Below, one piece after another: positions 42,468-51,207 of a stretch of DNA of 53,048 bases; within the stretch, counting starts at the first letter, position 1; every line of letters begins with the position of its first letter. Location of the stretch: assembly GCA_023384025.1 (NCBI GenBank), contig JAHDXX010000001.1, positions 1 to 53,048 on the forward strand. The letters run 5' to 3'. A program made the position numbers and the translations under genes. The stretch comes from Sphingomonadaceae bacterium. GTDB lineage: Bacteria; Pseudomonadota; Alphaproteobacteria; Sphingomonadales; Sphingomonadaceae. Under the pieces are notes generated by a model. The model had not been told where the DNA came from. It did not search any database and saw nothing but the letters and a program-made list of their open reading frames with translations.

Positions 42468-43487
42468 ATGCCGGTCATCAGGGTGGAAGACATTGCCCAT
42501 GTGCGCTTTGCCGCGCCCGATCTGGCGGCAATGCGCGCATTTCTGGAGGATTTCGGATTGTCCTGCTTCGAGCAGGACGGGCGGCTTTATGGCCGGGGGA
42601 CCGATGGCCGCCCCTTTGTTCACGTGACCGAGCCGGGTGAGGCACGCTTTCTGGCGGTCGGCCTGCGGGCGGAGTCCGTCGCCGACCTTGAACGTTTGGC
42701 CACATCGGAAGGCGTACCGGTGGAAGATTTGGCGGAGCCGGGCGGCGGGCGGATCGTCCGGCTGACCGATCCCGACGGATACCGGGTCGAAGTAGTCGCG
42801 GGCCAGGCGTGCGAGGCGCCGACCGTGCCGTTCGCCGATCCACCACGCAACACGGCGGCAGAGCGCCCCCGGCAGCGGGCGAGCGTGCGCCTTGAGCCTG
42901 CCCCGGCCCACGTTCGCCGGATCGGCCATGCCGTGCTCAAGGTGCGCGACTTCCGCCGCAGCGAGGCATGGTACAAGGAACGGTTCGGGTTCCTGACGTC
43001 GGACGAGGTGGAAGCGGCGAAGGATGTGCCACTGGGCGCCTTCATGCGCTGCGACCGGGGTAACAAGCCGGCCGATCACCACACGCTGTTCCTCGCGCAG
43101 CTGCCGGGCGAACTCGGCCTGCTTCATGCCGCTTTCGAAGTCGCCAATCTCGATGACCTGATGCTGGGCCACCAGCACCTGAAAGCGCGCGACCGCGAAG
43201 CTGCCTGGGGTGTCGGGCGGCATATCATGGGTAGCCAGGTGTTCGATTACTGGAAGGACCCGTTCGGCAACGAACTGGAGCACTGGACCGATGGTGATCT
43301 GTTCACCGCCGCCGATCCGCCGCAGAAAATGCCGATGAGCGCGTTGCTCGCGGTCCAGTGGGGCAGCCCGCACCCGATGATGGCAGGCAAGCTCGCGCCG
43401 CCGCCCGGCCTGATCGCCTTCGTTACCGCAATGCAACTGCGCCTGAAGCGCCTCTTCCGCCGACAGCCCAAAGGAACCCCCGCATGA
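42468..43487 (+). CDS. Type I extradiol dioxygenase-like protein (two VOC domains)
   Basis: This 339-residue protein has an N-terminal non-catalytic VOC domain (VEDIAHVRFAAPDLAAMRAFLE) and a C-terminal VOC domain with the 2-His-1-carboxylate iron site: His in RRIGHAVLKV, His in LGLLHAAFEV and Glu in GNELEHWTD. Enzymes of this form open catecholic rings by meta cleavage. With a hydroxylase and an FAH-family hydrolase in the same operon, it is the probable ring-opening step. GGGAG precedes the ATG; the stop overlaps the next start as ATGA. Confidence 0.88.
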   Translation: MPVIRVEDIAHVRFAAPDLAAMRAFLEDFGLSCFEQDGRLYGRGTDGRPFVHVTEPGEARFLAVGLRAESVADLERLATSEGVPVEDLAEPGGGRIVRLTDPDGYRVEVVAGQACEAPTVPFADPPRNTAAERPRQRASVRLEPAPAHVRRIGHAVLKVRDFRRSEAWYKERFGFLTSDEVEAAKDVPLGAFMRCDRGNKPADHHTLFLAQLPGELGLLHAAFEVANLDDLMLGHQHLKARDREAAWGVGRHIMGSQVFDYWKDPFGNELEHWTDGDLFTAADPPQKMPMSALLAVQWGSPHPMMAGKLAPPPGLIAFVTAMQLRLKRLFRRQPKGTPA

Positions 43488-44323
43488 AACTCTGCACCTA
43501 CACCTCCGATGGACAGACCCGGACCGGGATCGTGGTAGGCGAGACTGTAATCGACACCGGCGTGCCCGGCACGATGATCGACCTGATCCGCGACTGGGAT
43601 GCGTTGAAGCCGCAGCTCGAAGCAAAGGCGGCGGCGGGGGTCGGGGTGCCGTTTGCATCCGTGAAGCTGGAGGCGCCGGTGCAACGGCCCGGCAAGATCT
43701 TTGCCATCGGGCTCAACTACGCCGACCATATCGAGGAATCGAAGATGGGCACGCCGGAACGGCAGGTGTGGTTCACCAAGGCCCAGACCAGCGTCAATGG
43801 CCCGTTCGACGAGATCGAAATCGCGAAAGGCACGATGACGGCCGATTATGAAGCGGAACTGGTCGCGGTGATCGGCAAGGGCGGCAAGCATGTCAGCGCC
43901 GCTGATGCCCCCGCTGCCGTGTTCGGCTATTGCGTCGGGAACGATGTGACTGAGCGGATGTGGCAGCATGCGGTGCCGCAATGGTCGCTCGGCAAGAGCT
44001 TCGACACGCATGCGCCGATGGGCCCGTGGATTGTGACTGCAGACGAGCTGGGCGACCCGCACGGTCTCGGCATCCGCTGCTTCGTCAACGGCGAAAAGCG
44101 GCAGGATTCGAACACGAAGCATCTGGTGTTCAATGTCAGGCAGCAGGTCGAGCACCTGTCAGTCGGGATGACGCTGGAGCCAGGCGACTGCCTGTTCACC
44201 GGCACCCCCGGCGGGATTGGCGCAGCGATGGACCCGCGCCAGTTCCTGCAACCGGGCGACGTGGTGCGGACCGAGATTGACGGCCTCGGCCATATCGAAG
44301 GCACGATGGTGGCGGAAGGCTGA
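43484..44323 (+). CDS. Fumarylacetoacetate hydrolase-family protein
   Basis: This 279-residue protein has a short N-terminal domain and the FAH C-terminal catalytic domain. Conserved motifs are KIFAIGLNYADHIEESK, DYEAELVAVIGKGGK (with metal-binding Glu), VFGYCVGNDVTERMWQ, SFDTHAPMGPWIV and GTPGGIGAAM. Members hydrolyse or hydrate the oxo-acids produced by meta cleavage. ATGA coupling to the dioxygenase gene supports that role. Confidence 0.92.
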   Translation: MKLCTYTSDGQTRTGIVVGETVIDTGVPGTMIDLIRDWDALKPQLEAKAAAGVGVPFASVKLEAPVQRPGKIFAIGLNYADHIEESKMGTPERQVWFTKAQTSVNGPFDEIEIAKGTMTADYEAELVAVIGKGGKHVSAADAPAAVFGYCVGNDVTERMWQHAVPQWSLGKSFDTHAPMGPWIVTADELGDPHGLGIRCFVNGEKRQDSNTKHLVFNVRQQVEHLSVGMTLEPGDCLFTGTPGGIGAAMDPRQFLQPGDVVRTEIDGLGHIEGTMVAEG

Positions 44324-44328
44324 TCGCG

Positions 44329-45366
44329 GTGGTGCGCAAGGTCCTGTTTGCGGCACTGGCGCTGCTGATTGCGGGTGGGTCACTCGCATGGTTCAACCGG
44401 GACAGGCTGGTGGACCGTGCGATCCAGGCGCGCCTGCAGCAGGAACCGGACACGAGCTTCCTTGACGACAAGGACAGGATCCGCGTGCTCGTATGTGGCA
44501 CCGGGTCGCCTGAAGTCAGCAGCGCGCGGGCGCAAGCGTGCACGCTGGTGGCGGCGGGCGGCAAGATGTTCCTGTTCGATGTCGGGGACGGCTCGGTGCA
44601 TTCCCTCGCGCAATCGCGCATTCCCGTCAACCGGCTGGAACGGGTGTTCATAACGCACTTCCATTCGGACCATTTCGGCGACCTTGCCCCGCTGATCAAC
44701 GCGGGCTGGATCTGGGGGCGCACCACTCCGCTGGAGGTGCAGGGGCCGATCGGGATGAAGCAGGTGCTGGATGGCATCGCGCAGGCCTATGCCCTCGACG
44801 AACAATATCGCAGCGCCAACATGCCGCATCTGGCCAGGAACCGCGCGGTCGCATTCGGTGTGCCGCTGGAAGTCGAGTTTGCAGAAGGCCAGCGCGCGGT
44901 GCGCGTTTACGACAAGGACGGCGTGACCATCGACGCGACGCTGGTGGCGCACGATCCGGTCAAGCCGGCGCTCGGTTATGTTTTGCGTTACAAGGGCCGC
45001 AAGGTGTTCGTCAGCGGCGACACCGAAGTCAGCCCGGTCAATTTCGAGGCGATGCGCGATGCCGACCTCGCGATTCACGAATCCTACGCAGCGCACATGG
45101 TCCGCCGTGCGATCCCGCAGATGAAGACGCTGGGCATGGACTTCGAGGCGGAAGTGGCGGAGCGCACCATTCCCTATCATGCCGACAACATCGCGCTGGC
45201 GAAGCAGGCAGAAGAAGCGGGGGTCAAGCACCTGCTGCTCACGCACCTGATTCCATACCCGGACAGTTTCGTGGTCCGCCGCATGTACACTGAAGGCATG
45301 GGCGAACACTTCAAGGGCAAGCTGACCGTGGCCGAGGACGGCATGGTGCTGGTGGTCGGCGAATAG
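44329..45366 (+). CDS. Secreted or membrane-anchored MBL-fold hydrolase
   Basis: This 345-residue metallo-beta-lactamase-fold enzyme has an N-terminal hydrophobic signal or anchor (KVLFAALALLIAGGSLAWF). The zinc motif is THFHSDHFGD (HxHxDH), with further ligands in SGDTEVS and in the closing HLLLTHLIP. It resembles the arylsulfatase/RNase Z-like branch. The substrate in this operon is uncertain; lactone or ester cleavage of an aromatic precursor in the periplasm would fit. The start is GTG at 44329 with GGAAGG upstream. Confidence 0.85.
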   Translation: MVRKVLFAALALLIAGGSLAWFNRDRLVDRAIQARLQQEPDTSFLDDKDRIRVLVCGTGSPEVSSARAQACTLVAAGGKMFLFDVGDGSVHSLAQSRIPVNRLERVFITHFHSDHFGDLAPLINAGWIWGRTTPLEVQGPIGMKQVLDGIAQAYALDEQYRSANMPHLARNRAVAFGVPLEVEFAEGQRAVRVYDKDGVTIDATLVAHDPVKPALGYVLRYKGRKVFVSGDTEVSPVNFEAMRDADLAIHESYAAHMVRRAIPQMKTLGMDFEAEVAERTIPYHADNIALAKQAEEAGVKHLLLTHLIPYPDSFVVRRMYTEGMGEHFKGKLTVAEDGMVLVVGE

Positions 45367-45395
45367 GCTTGCGCGGTCTTAGGAAGGGGGGGGCC

Positions 45396-46472
45396 ATGAA
45401 AGTTGCGATCATCGGCGGCGGTTATGCCGGGTTCAATCTGGCCCGCCTGCTCGACACACTTCTCGACGTCACGCTGATCGAGGCGCGCGAGGCGTTCGTG
45501 CACAATGTCGCGGCGATCCGGGCGGCGGTGGAGCCTGCCTTGCTCGAACGGATCGTTCTTCCCTACGACCGTTTGCTCAAGCGTGGCCGTGTGGTGCAGG
45601 GGCGCGCAGTAGCGATCAAGGCAAACTGTGTGCAGTTGACGGACGGCACGGAGGTCGAAGCCGACGCGGTGGTAGTCGCGACCGGCTCTCATTACGCCGC
45701 CCCGTTCAAGCCGCAAGCCGACAGCGCGGCGGATTTCAGCGAGCAGATGCGGGCGGTATCAGCGCAAATTGCCGGTGCCGAACAGGTCGTGATCGTCGGC
45801 GCGGGCGCAGTCGGTGTCGAGCTGGCTGGCGAAATCAAGGCGGCATACCCCGCCAGACAGGTCGCACTGGTGTCAGACCAGCCGCAGCTGTTCCCGATGT
45901 ATCCTGTCAAGCTGCATGACCGGCTGGTCGAGCGGCTGGCCGCACTCGGTGTGGCGTTGCATCTGGGGCAGGCGGCAAGCGGTCTGGCGCAAGTCTCCGC
46001 GCCTTACGATGGCGCAGTCACGCTCGCTGACGGGACGCAGCTTGTTGGCCTGATCGTCCCCGCAACTGGTGGGCGGATCGCGGAATCCCCGGCTCATGTG
46101 CTGCCGGGCACTGTCCGCCAGCACAATGGACAGCTCGCGGTCGACGCATGGCTGCGTCCGTCCAGTCTGCCGCGGGTATTCGCGATCGGTGATCTGGCGG
46201 CAACCGGTGAGGGGATGACGGTGGTCTCGACCATGCGCCAGACCCCGTGGCTGGCGAAGACCCTGCGCAAGCTCGCCCAAGGGACCACGCTCGAGGATCT
46301 GCCGCCATATGCGCGCTGGAAAGTGCCACCGATCCTGCTCCCGCTCGGCCCTGCTCGCGGGGCAAGCGTCCTGCCGCTCGGGCAGGGGATGGTTGTGGGC
46401 GACTGGATGACGTCGATGATCAAGGGGCGGCACCTGTTCATTCCGCGCTACCACAAGGAGTTCGGGCGATGA
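45396..46472 (+). CDS. FSP1/AIFM2-like FAD-dependent oxidoreductase
   Basis: This 358-residue two-dinucleotide-binding flavoprotein has an FAD motif VAIIGGGYAGFNLARLL at the N-terminus. The NAD(P)H motif is VVIVGAGAVGVELAGEI (about 133-149). VFAIGDLA near 265 contacts FAD. The pattern is that of the AMID/FSP1 and type II NADH dehydrogenase-like family, which reduce quinones. In this operon it may recycle quinones or supply electrons to the hydroxylase (inference). AGGAAGGGGG precedes the ATG. Confidence 0.88.
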   Translation: MKVAIIGGGYAGFNLARLLDTLLDVTLIEAREAFVHNVAAIRAAVEPALLERIVLPYDRLLKRGRVVQGRAVAIKANCVQLTDGTEVEADAVVVATGSHYAAPFKPQADSAADFSEQMRAVSAQIAGAEQVVIVGAGAVGVELAGEIKAAYPARQVALVSDQPQLFPMYPVKLHDRLVERLAALGVALHLGQAASGLAQVSAPYDGAVTLADGTQLVGLIVPATGGRIAESPAHVLPGTVRQHNGQLAVDAWLRPSSLPRVFAIGDLAATGEGMTVVSTMRQTPWLAKTLRKLAQGTTLEDLPPYARWKVPPILLPLGPARGASVLPLGQGMVVGDWMTSMIKGRHLFIPRYHKEFGR

Positions 46473-47920
46473 ATTTCGACTGCGACGTTCTCATCGCCGG
46501 GGGCGGGCCGACCGGGGTGACGCTGGCTGTCCTGCTCGCGCGGCGCGGGGTCAGGGTGATTGTCGCGGAGAAGGAAGCGGACATCTACCCGTTGCCGCGT
46601 GCAGCCCATATCGATCATGAATGCATGCGCATCCTGCAAGAGGCCGGGGTGGCGGGCGAGGTCATGGCGGGCAGCCGCCGCGCCTCGCGCTACGATTTCC
46701 TCAACGCCAAGGGCGACGTGCTCCTCCGGTTCGAAGGCGCGGAGCAGATCGGGGCGGGCGGATGGCCGGTCGCCAACATGATTCACCAGCCTTCGGTCGA
46801 AGCAGCATTGCGGCGAGTGCTGGCAGGTCACGACAATGCGGTACTGCACAGCCGGTGGGAACTCAACGGGTTCAGCGATGATGGCGAAGGCATCACCGCG
46901 CGGCTGGCCACGCCCGGTGGCGAGCAGGTCGTGCGCGCGCGTTACCTTGTCGGGGCCGACGGAGCCCGCTCGCCGGTGCGGGAGACCTCCGGTATCGTCT
47001 TCGACGACCTGAACTTCGAAGAGCCGTGGCTGGTGGTGGATGTGCTGGTCGATGACTACGCCCGCTTGCCAGCCGAGAACCTGCAGATCTGCGATCCCGA
47101 ACGCCCGACCACGTGCGTGCTGATGGGGGAAGGACGGCACCGGTGGGAGTTCATGATCAAGCCGGGCGAAACGGCAGAGCAGGTCAGCGAGGACGCCTTT
47201 ATCGAGATGCTGCTTGAACCCTGGAATGTGAAAGGGGCGGTGCGGATGGAGCGCAAGGCGGTCTACACGTTCCGCGCGCGGGTGGCGCAGAAATGGCGCA
47301 AGGGCCGGGTCCTGCTGGCGGGCGATGCGGCGCACCAGACGCCGCCCTTTGCCGGGCAGGGCATGTGCGCCGGTCTGCGCGATGCTGCCAATCTGGCGTG
47401 GAAGCTGGCGGCAAGGGTGAATGGCGGCGCGCCGGATGGCCTGCTCGACAGCTATCAGGTCGAGCGCGAACCCCATGTCCGCGCGACCATCGCGATGGCG
47501 ATCATGATGGGGCGGACCGTCTGCATCACGAGCAAGTGGGGTGCGTTCCTGCGCGACATGAAATTCCGCCTTGCCCGCGCTCTCGGCAAATTGCCGGACG
47601 GCCCGCCCGCCTATCCACCGATAACGCGCGGAGCGATCATGACGGATAGCGCCGGTGCAGGCGCCTATTTCCCGCAGACCGTGACCCAGGATGGCGCGCG
47701 GCTCGACGACATGTTGGGGCATGACGCCAGCCTGATCGAGCGGGCCCGGCTGGCAGAACTTGGGCCGTTTGCCGACGGAGTCCTGAACTGGCTGGATGCG
47801 GCGGGCACCGACGCCGTGCTGGTCCGACCGGACCGGGTCGTATTCGGCAGCGGAGACCCTGGGGCCTTGCGCACGAGCTGGCACAAAGCAACCGGGGGAT
47901 GCCCTGCGCAGGTTTGCTAG
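46469..47920 (+). CDS. MhpA-like FAD-dependent aromatic hydroxylase
   Basis: This 483-residue class A flavin monooxygenase of the phenol hydroxylase/PHBH family has an N-terminal GxGxxG DVLIAGGGPTGVTLAVLLARRG, the DG motif YLVGADGARSPVRE and the second FAD motif VLLAGDAAHQTPPFAGQGMCAGLRDAANLAWKLA. It resembles 3-(3-hydroxyphenyl)propionate hydroxylase and would convert a phenolic acid to the catechol that the operon's dioxygenase opens. It is coupled to the upstream gene by ATGA. Length is slightly below the MhpA norm of about 550 because the C-terminal thioredoxin-like part is short. Confidence 0.92.
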   Translation: MNFDCDVLIAGGGPTGVTLAVLLARRGVRVIVAEKEADIYPLPRAAHIDHECMRILQEAGVAGEVMAGSRRASRYDFLNAKGDVLLRFEGAEQIGAGGWPVANMIHQPSVEAALRRVLAGHDNAVLHSRWELNGFSDDGEGITARLATPGGEQVVRARYLVGADGARSPVRETSGIVFDDLNFEEPWLVVDVLVDDYARLPAENLQICDPERPTTCVLMGEGRHRWEFMIKPGETAEQVSEDAFIEMLLEPWNVKGAVRMERKAVYTFRARVAQKWRKGRVLLAGDAAHQTPPFAGQGMCAGLRDAANLAWKLAARVNGGAPDGLLDSYQVEREPHVRATIAMAIMMGRTVCITSKWGAFLRDMKFRLARALGKLPDGPPAYPPITRGAIMTDSAGAGAYFPQTVTQDGARLDDMLGHDASLIERARLAELGPFADGVLNWLDAAGTDAVLVRPDRVVFGSGDPGALRTSWHKATGGCPAQVC

Positions 47921-48006
47921 CGATTAAGCATAGCCTCTGTCCGCTGGTTCAATACCTTTCGCGCAATCAGATAAATGCAAGTTGTGACGCGACCAGGCCG
48001 GCCTTG

Positions 48007-48354
48007 CTAGCCAATTGGCAGGGTATCGTGCTCCTCCACCGTGCTCGCTGAATGATGCCACATTCGGCACAACTCGATTCGCCGGGTGATTCCAAGCTTT
48101 GCAAAGACCTGGCGCAGGTGGCTTGAAACAGTCCACGGGCTGATGTCCAGCGAGCGGGCGATTTCCTTGTTTGACAGGCCTTCGTAGACTCCAATCGCAA
48201 TCTGGCATTCCCGTGGTGTCAGGACGCGGTCAAGATGATGATCTTGCGCGAGAAAATCTCGATCAATCGGATTCTCGATCACTGCCGGTGCGGCCGGGTC
48301 CGAAGTTAACCCGGCAACCGATTCGTATCTCTTGATTTTCGCTCCGTTAATCAA
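48007..48354 (-). CDS. Small LuxR-type HTH regulator
   Basis: This protein is at most 115 residues and consists of little more than a LuxR/GerE DNA-binding domain: LTPRECQIAIGVYEGLSNKEIARSLDISPWTVSSHLRQVFAKLGITRRIEL. No sensor or receiver domain is present. There is no ATG; the candidate starts are TTG at 48354 and GTG at 48282, the latter giving 91 residues. It may be a full small GerE-like regulator or the remnant of a larger one. It lies between the catabolic operon and the unrecognised right-end operon, on the latter's strand. Confidence 0.75.
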   Translation of the reverse strand: MINGAKIKRYESVAGLTSDPAAPAVIENPIDRDFLAQDHHLDRVLTPRECQIAIGVYEGLSNKEIARSLDISPWTVSSHLRQVFAKLGITRRIELCRMWHHSASTVEEHDTLPIG

Positions 48355-48413
48355 TTTTATCCGTCCCGATTAATTGTTTCGTGAACGCGATCGGAAACTT
48401 TCGGTTATGTTTT

Positions 48414-49529
48414 TTACGCTCCCTTGCGCAAGGGAACTACGTTACTTTGCTTATGCTTATCGATGATTGCAAGGCCGACGGATTCGGCACTTGTCCGCCA
48501 GTCATCGCAGTCGTCAATGATTGCTTCGAGGAAGGCCTCGAAGTCGATCCTGACATTGGTGAGGAGGTGATCTTCCGCCAGCCATGACAGGATGTTGCGG
48601 CCCGAGGTCGCCAGTCGACTGCGCTGCGAGGCATTGGATGCTTCGCCCAGGTAACGCTTCTGGATTTCTTCCAGCACGTCCCATCCGTTGTCCGCGCCAA
48701 ACAGGCTGATGATGTCGCTCGCGCCGAGGATTTCGAAGGCCTCGCGCAGCAGGATCATCACCTCGCTTCGCAACACTGCGATATGGCCGTAGCTGACCTG
48801 CTTCAGGTTGTGTCGCAGATCGAGACCAGCCCGGCGGACCACGGCCATGCTGCCGAAGGTTTCGCGCGAGCCGTCAGGGCGCAGCACTTCCGACACCCGC
48901 TTGTCACCGAAATAGCGCGAGACGTGCTCGCAGAAGTTGCTCAGCAGGCCGTGGAAGGCTGCATTGGGCTGCGATCCCGGCGGTACACTGGCATCGGTAT
49001 AGCCGAACACCTTCCGGTAAGCGGCAAACCTGTCGCCCGCAGTGTAGCGCAGCACCCGCTTGCGATCGAACTGGTAGAGCGCCATTGCCCCTGGCCCGTC
49101 CGACAGCCTGACTTCACCCGAACGGAAGAGCTTCTGCAGTCGCAGTATCGCGCGGAAAACACCGGCCCGTTCGTGCTGGTAAATGTAGTAAAGGTCGCCA
49201 ACTGCGCGGACTCGCTCGCGGCGGACCGCGTTGTCGTAGTTGGGCAGCAGGCTGGGCGGAGGTGCTTCGCCGACAGTACCGGCGATATCCGGGCCGAGCC
49301 CGATCAGTCGCGCCAGCCCCCCGTCGGCATCGCCATTGCCCAGCGCACCAGCCTGCGTCAGCAGATCGCTGGCGCTGGCAATCCATTCGGCAATGATCTC
49401 GCTGTTCGGGCTGGCCGCAAGTTCGTCACGTGCATCGCGAACCAGCTGCGTCCGGACTTCTTCAAGCTTCGCCAGCAGTTCGTTGTACTCGGCCAGAGTG
49501 TGGATCGGGCCCTGTTCTTCGTTGCTCAT
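48414..49529 (-). CDS. Unrecognised helical protein of the right-end operon
   Basis: This 371-residue protein begins with a coiled coil (LAEYNELLAKLEEVRTQLVRDARDEL, about 12-37). It then has a mixed body including DNAVRRERVRAVGDLYYIYQHERAGVFRAI, and a charged C-terminal half (SEVMILLREAFEILGASDIISLFGADNGWDVLEEIQKRYLGEA). I recognise no family, signal peptide or membrane segment. AAGAGGAG precedes the ATG at 49529. It is the last gene of a leftward operon, 31 bp after its neighbour. Confidence 0.8.
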   Translation of the reverse strand: MSNEEQGPIHTLAEYNELLAKLEEVRTQLVRDARDELAASPNSEIIAEWIASASDLLTQAGALGNGDADGGLARLIGLGPDIAGTVGEAPPPSLLPNYDNAVRRERVRAVGDLYYIYQHERAGVFRAILRLQKLFRSGEVRLSDGPGAMALYQFDRKRVLRYTAGDRFAAYRKVFGYTDASVPPGSQPNAAFHGLLSNFCEHVSRYFGDKRVSEVLRPDGSRETFGSMAVVRRAGLDLRHNLKQVSYGHIAVLRSEVMILLREAFEILGASDIISLFGADNGWDVLEEIQKRYLGEASNASQRSRLATSGRNILSWLAEDHLLTNVRIDFEAFLEAIIDDCDDWRTSAESVGLAIIDKHKQSNVVPLRKGA

Positions 49530-49560
49530 CGTCTTGGCTCCTCTTGGCTCTGGTGCGGGA

Positions 49561-51204
49561 TCAGGATCCCAGGCGATTGGCGAAACCGGCACACTTGCGG
49601 GCAATGACTGCAAGGCCGGCGGTATTTTCAGCGACGTCGCTGGCGGTGCCATCGAGCTCGAACTCGCGGAGCGTCTCGGCGCACGCGGCGAGCACACCGG
49701 CGATGGTCGTCAACTCGCTGGCCAGCCCGGCCATGGCCATGCGGCCATAATCCTGCGCTGCGCGATCGCGCTCTGCGAACGGGGTGGCGACATTGATCAG
49801 CCAGACCAGACTATCGGCAAGACCGTTCCCGAGGCTTTCAAGGCTTTCAGCGCTGTCCGGTACGCACAGATCGATGCTTTCCCACAGGTTGAGGGTATCG
49901 GCCATGTCGACACTGGCGAGCTTGTCGAGTGTGGCCCGGGCTGTCAGCACGGCCCGCTCGAGCGTGCGTTCGAGGCGGTAGCCGACTTCGGCGTCGCTGC
50001 GGAAGGTTGCGGCCCGACGCAGGCGATTGTGGATGGTGTGGACCAGTCGGCCGACTTCGACCACTTCGCTGCGGAGTTCCTCGCGCACGACACCGCTCTG
50101 GGACAGTGTGACGGCATCCGCGCCGAAGGGCTCGGCATCGTCGCCGCACAGCCGCTCGGCACTGGTGTCGATTTCCACACCGATAGCTGAAAGATACTCG
50201 ATTGCCTCGCGCGCCAGCTGTTCGGACTTGATGGTTGCCTGGCCGACCGGGATACCCTGCGGTGAAGCGGCAAGCGCGCGGATTTCGTCCAGCCGGCGCT
50301 CGACCAGCTGACGGGTTCGAGGGGCTCCGCCCGGCAATCCGGGGCGCTCGACGAACCGTAACTGGCTGTCGATCCCGTCGAGCGTCGCCGAGAGTTGCTC
50401 AGCGGCAAAGGCAATTGCCTGCGCGTCAACCGCAACCCGCCCCGCCAGAGCTGCGGACTGCGTGCGGAAGCCGCCAGTGGGTCGAATGCGGCGACGCACT
50501 GCGATGCCGGTCTCGGTGGGATAGGTTTCGTATCCGTCGCGCAGGGCGCGGATCAGCTGCTCGGTCAGCCGACCGTCGGTCTCATCTCCGGCATCGAGTG
50601 TGCCTTCGCGATGTGGCAGGCCCAGCCGGTCGAGACTGGCAATCAGCTGGCTGGCGACAGTGTTGGCGCGCACCTGCGGCACTTTGCCAGGGGCGGACCG
50701 GAACATGCCACCTGGACGCAGCGCAGGCGCCTTCATGCTAGCGGTATTGGCCATCGTCTCTTCTCCTTCATGATCTTCGAAGTCATCGCCGAATGCTTCG
50801 CATGCGCTCAGCAAGGCGTCGTTGGCGCGGGCGAGTTCCTGCAGGTCGGCGATAATCGTGCCGGCAGCGACGGCATTGCCGCTTTCCTCTTCCGCTTCGG
50901 AATGCATGTCGCCTGCGACGGGGCTTTCGACCACGGTCTGGCGGATATCGTTGGCGAGGCGGTAAGCACGGGCTACAGCGGCCGCAGTAACCTTCATTTC
51001 GCACAGTTCCTGCACCCGTTGCTGCAAGCCCGGCAGTACAGCATCGAGATCGTCGATGCTTGCCCGTGCGCCATGCGCATCGACGAAGGCCTTCTGACTC
51101 ATCGCCAGCCGGTCAAGGCTGCGCTTGCAGCGCGCCCTCGCGCGTCCAAAGCCGGCGGCCGCCTGCACGAAGTCATTGCCGGTCCGGTTGGTCTGAGCGG
51201 ACAT
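49561..51204 (-). CDS. Unrecognised helical protein with an internal in-frame start
   Basis: This 547-residue, almost wholly helical protein has an N-terminal coiled-coil part (residues 1-135). An acidic linker (FGDDFEDHEGEET) follows, then a long C-terminal region starting MANTASMKAPALRPGGMF. The Met at residue 151 (ATG at 50754) has AAGGAG eight bases upstream, as strong as the main site (AAAGGAG before 51204), so a 397-residue product is likely too. No family is recognised, and no signal or membrane segments are seen. It begins three bases after the stop of the HExxH gene. Confidence 0.82.
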   Translation of the reverse strand: MSAQTNRTGNDFVQAAAGFGRARARCKRSLDRLAMSQKAFVDAHGARASIDDLDAVLPGLQQRVQELCEMKVTAAAVARAYRLANDIRQTVVESPVAGDMHSEAEEESGNAVAAGTIIADLQELARANDALLSACEAFGDDFEDHEGEETMANTASMKAPALRPGGMFRSAPGKVPQVRANTVASQLIASLDRLGLPHREGTLDAGDETDGRLTEQLIRALRDGYETYPTETGIAVRRRIRPTGGFRTQSAALAGRVAVDAQAIAFAAEQLSATLDGIDSQLRFVERPGLPGGAPRTRQLVERRLDEIRALAASPQGIPVGQATIKSEQLAREAIEYLSAIGVEIDTSAERLCGDDAEPFGADAVTLSQSGVVREELRSEVVEVGRLVHTIHNRLRRAATFRSDAEVGYRLERTLERAVLTARATLDKLASVDMADTLNLWESIDLCVPDSAESLESLGNGLADSLVWLINVATPFAERDRAAQDYGRMAMAGLASELTTIAGVLAACAETLREFELDGTASDVAENTAGLAVIARKCAGFANRLGS

Positions 51205-51207
51205 GCC

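Noticed and set aside
46448..47884. Long open frame on the minus strand
   Set aside because: Shadow of the MhpA-like hydroxylase; composition is Arg/His/Gln-rich with no domain.
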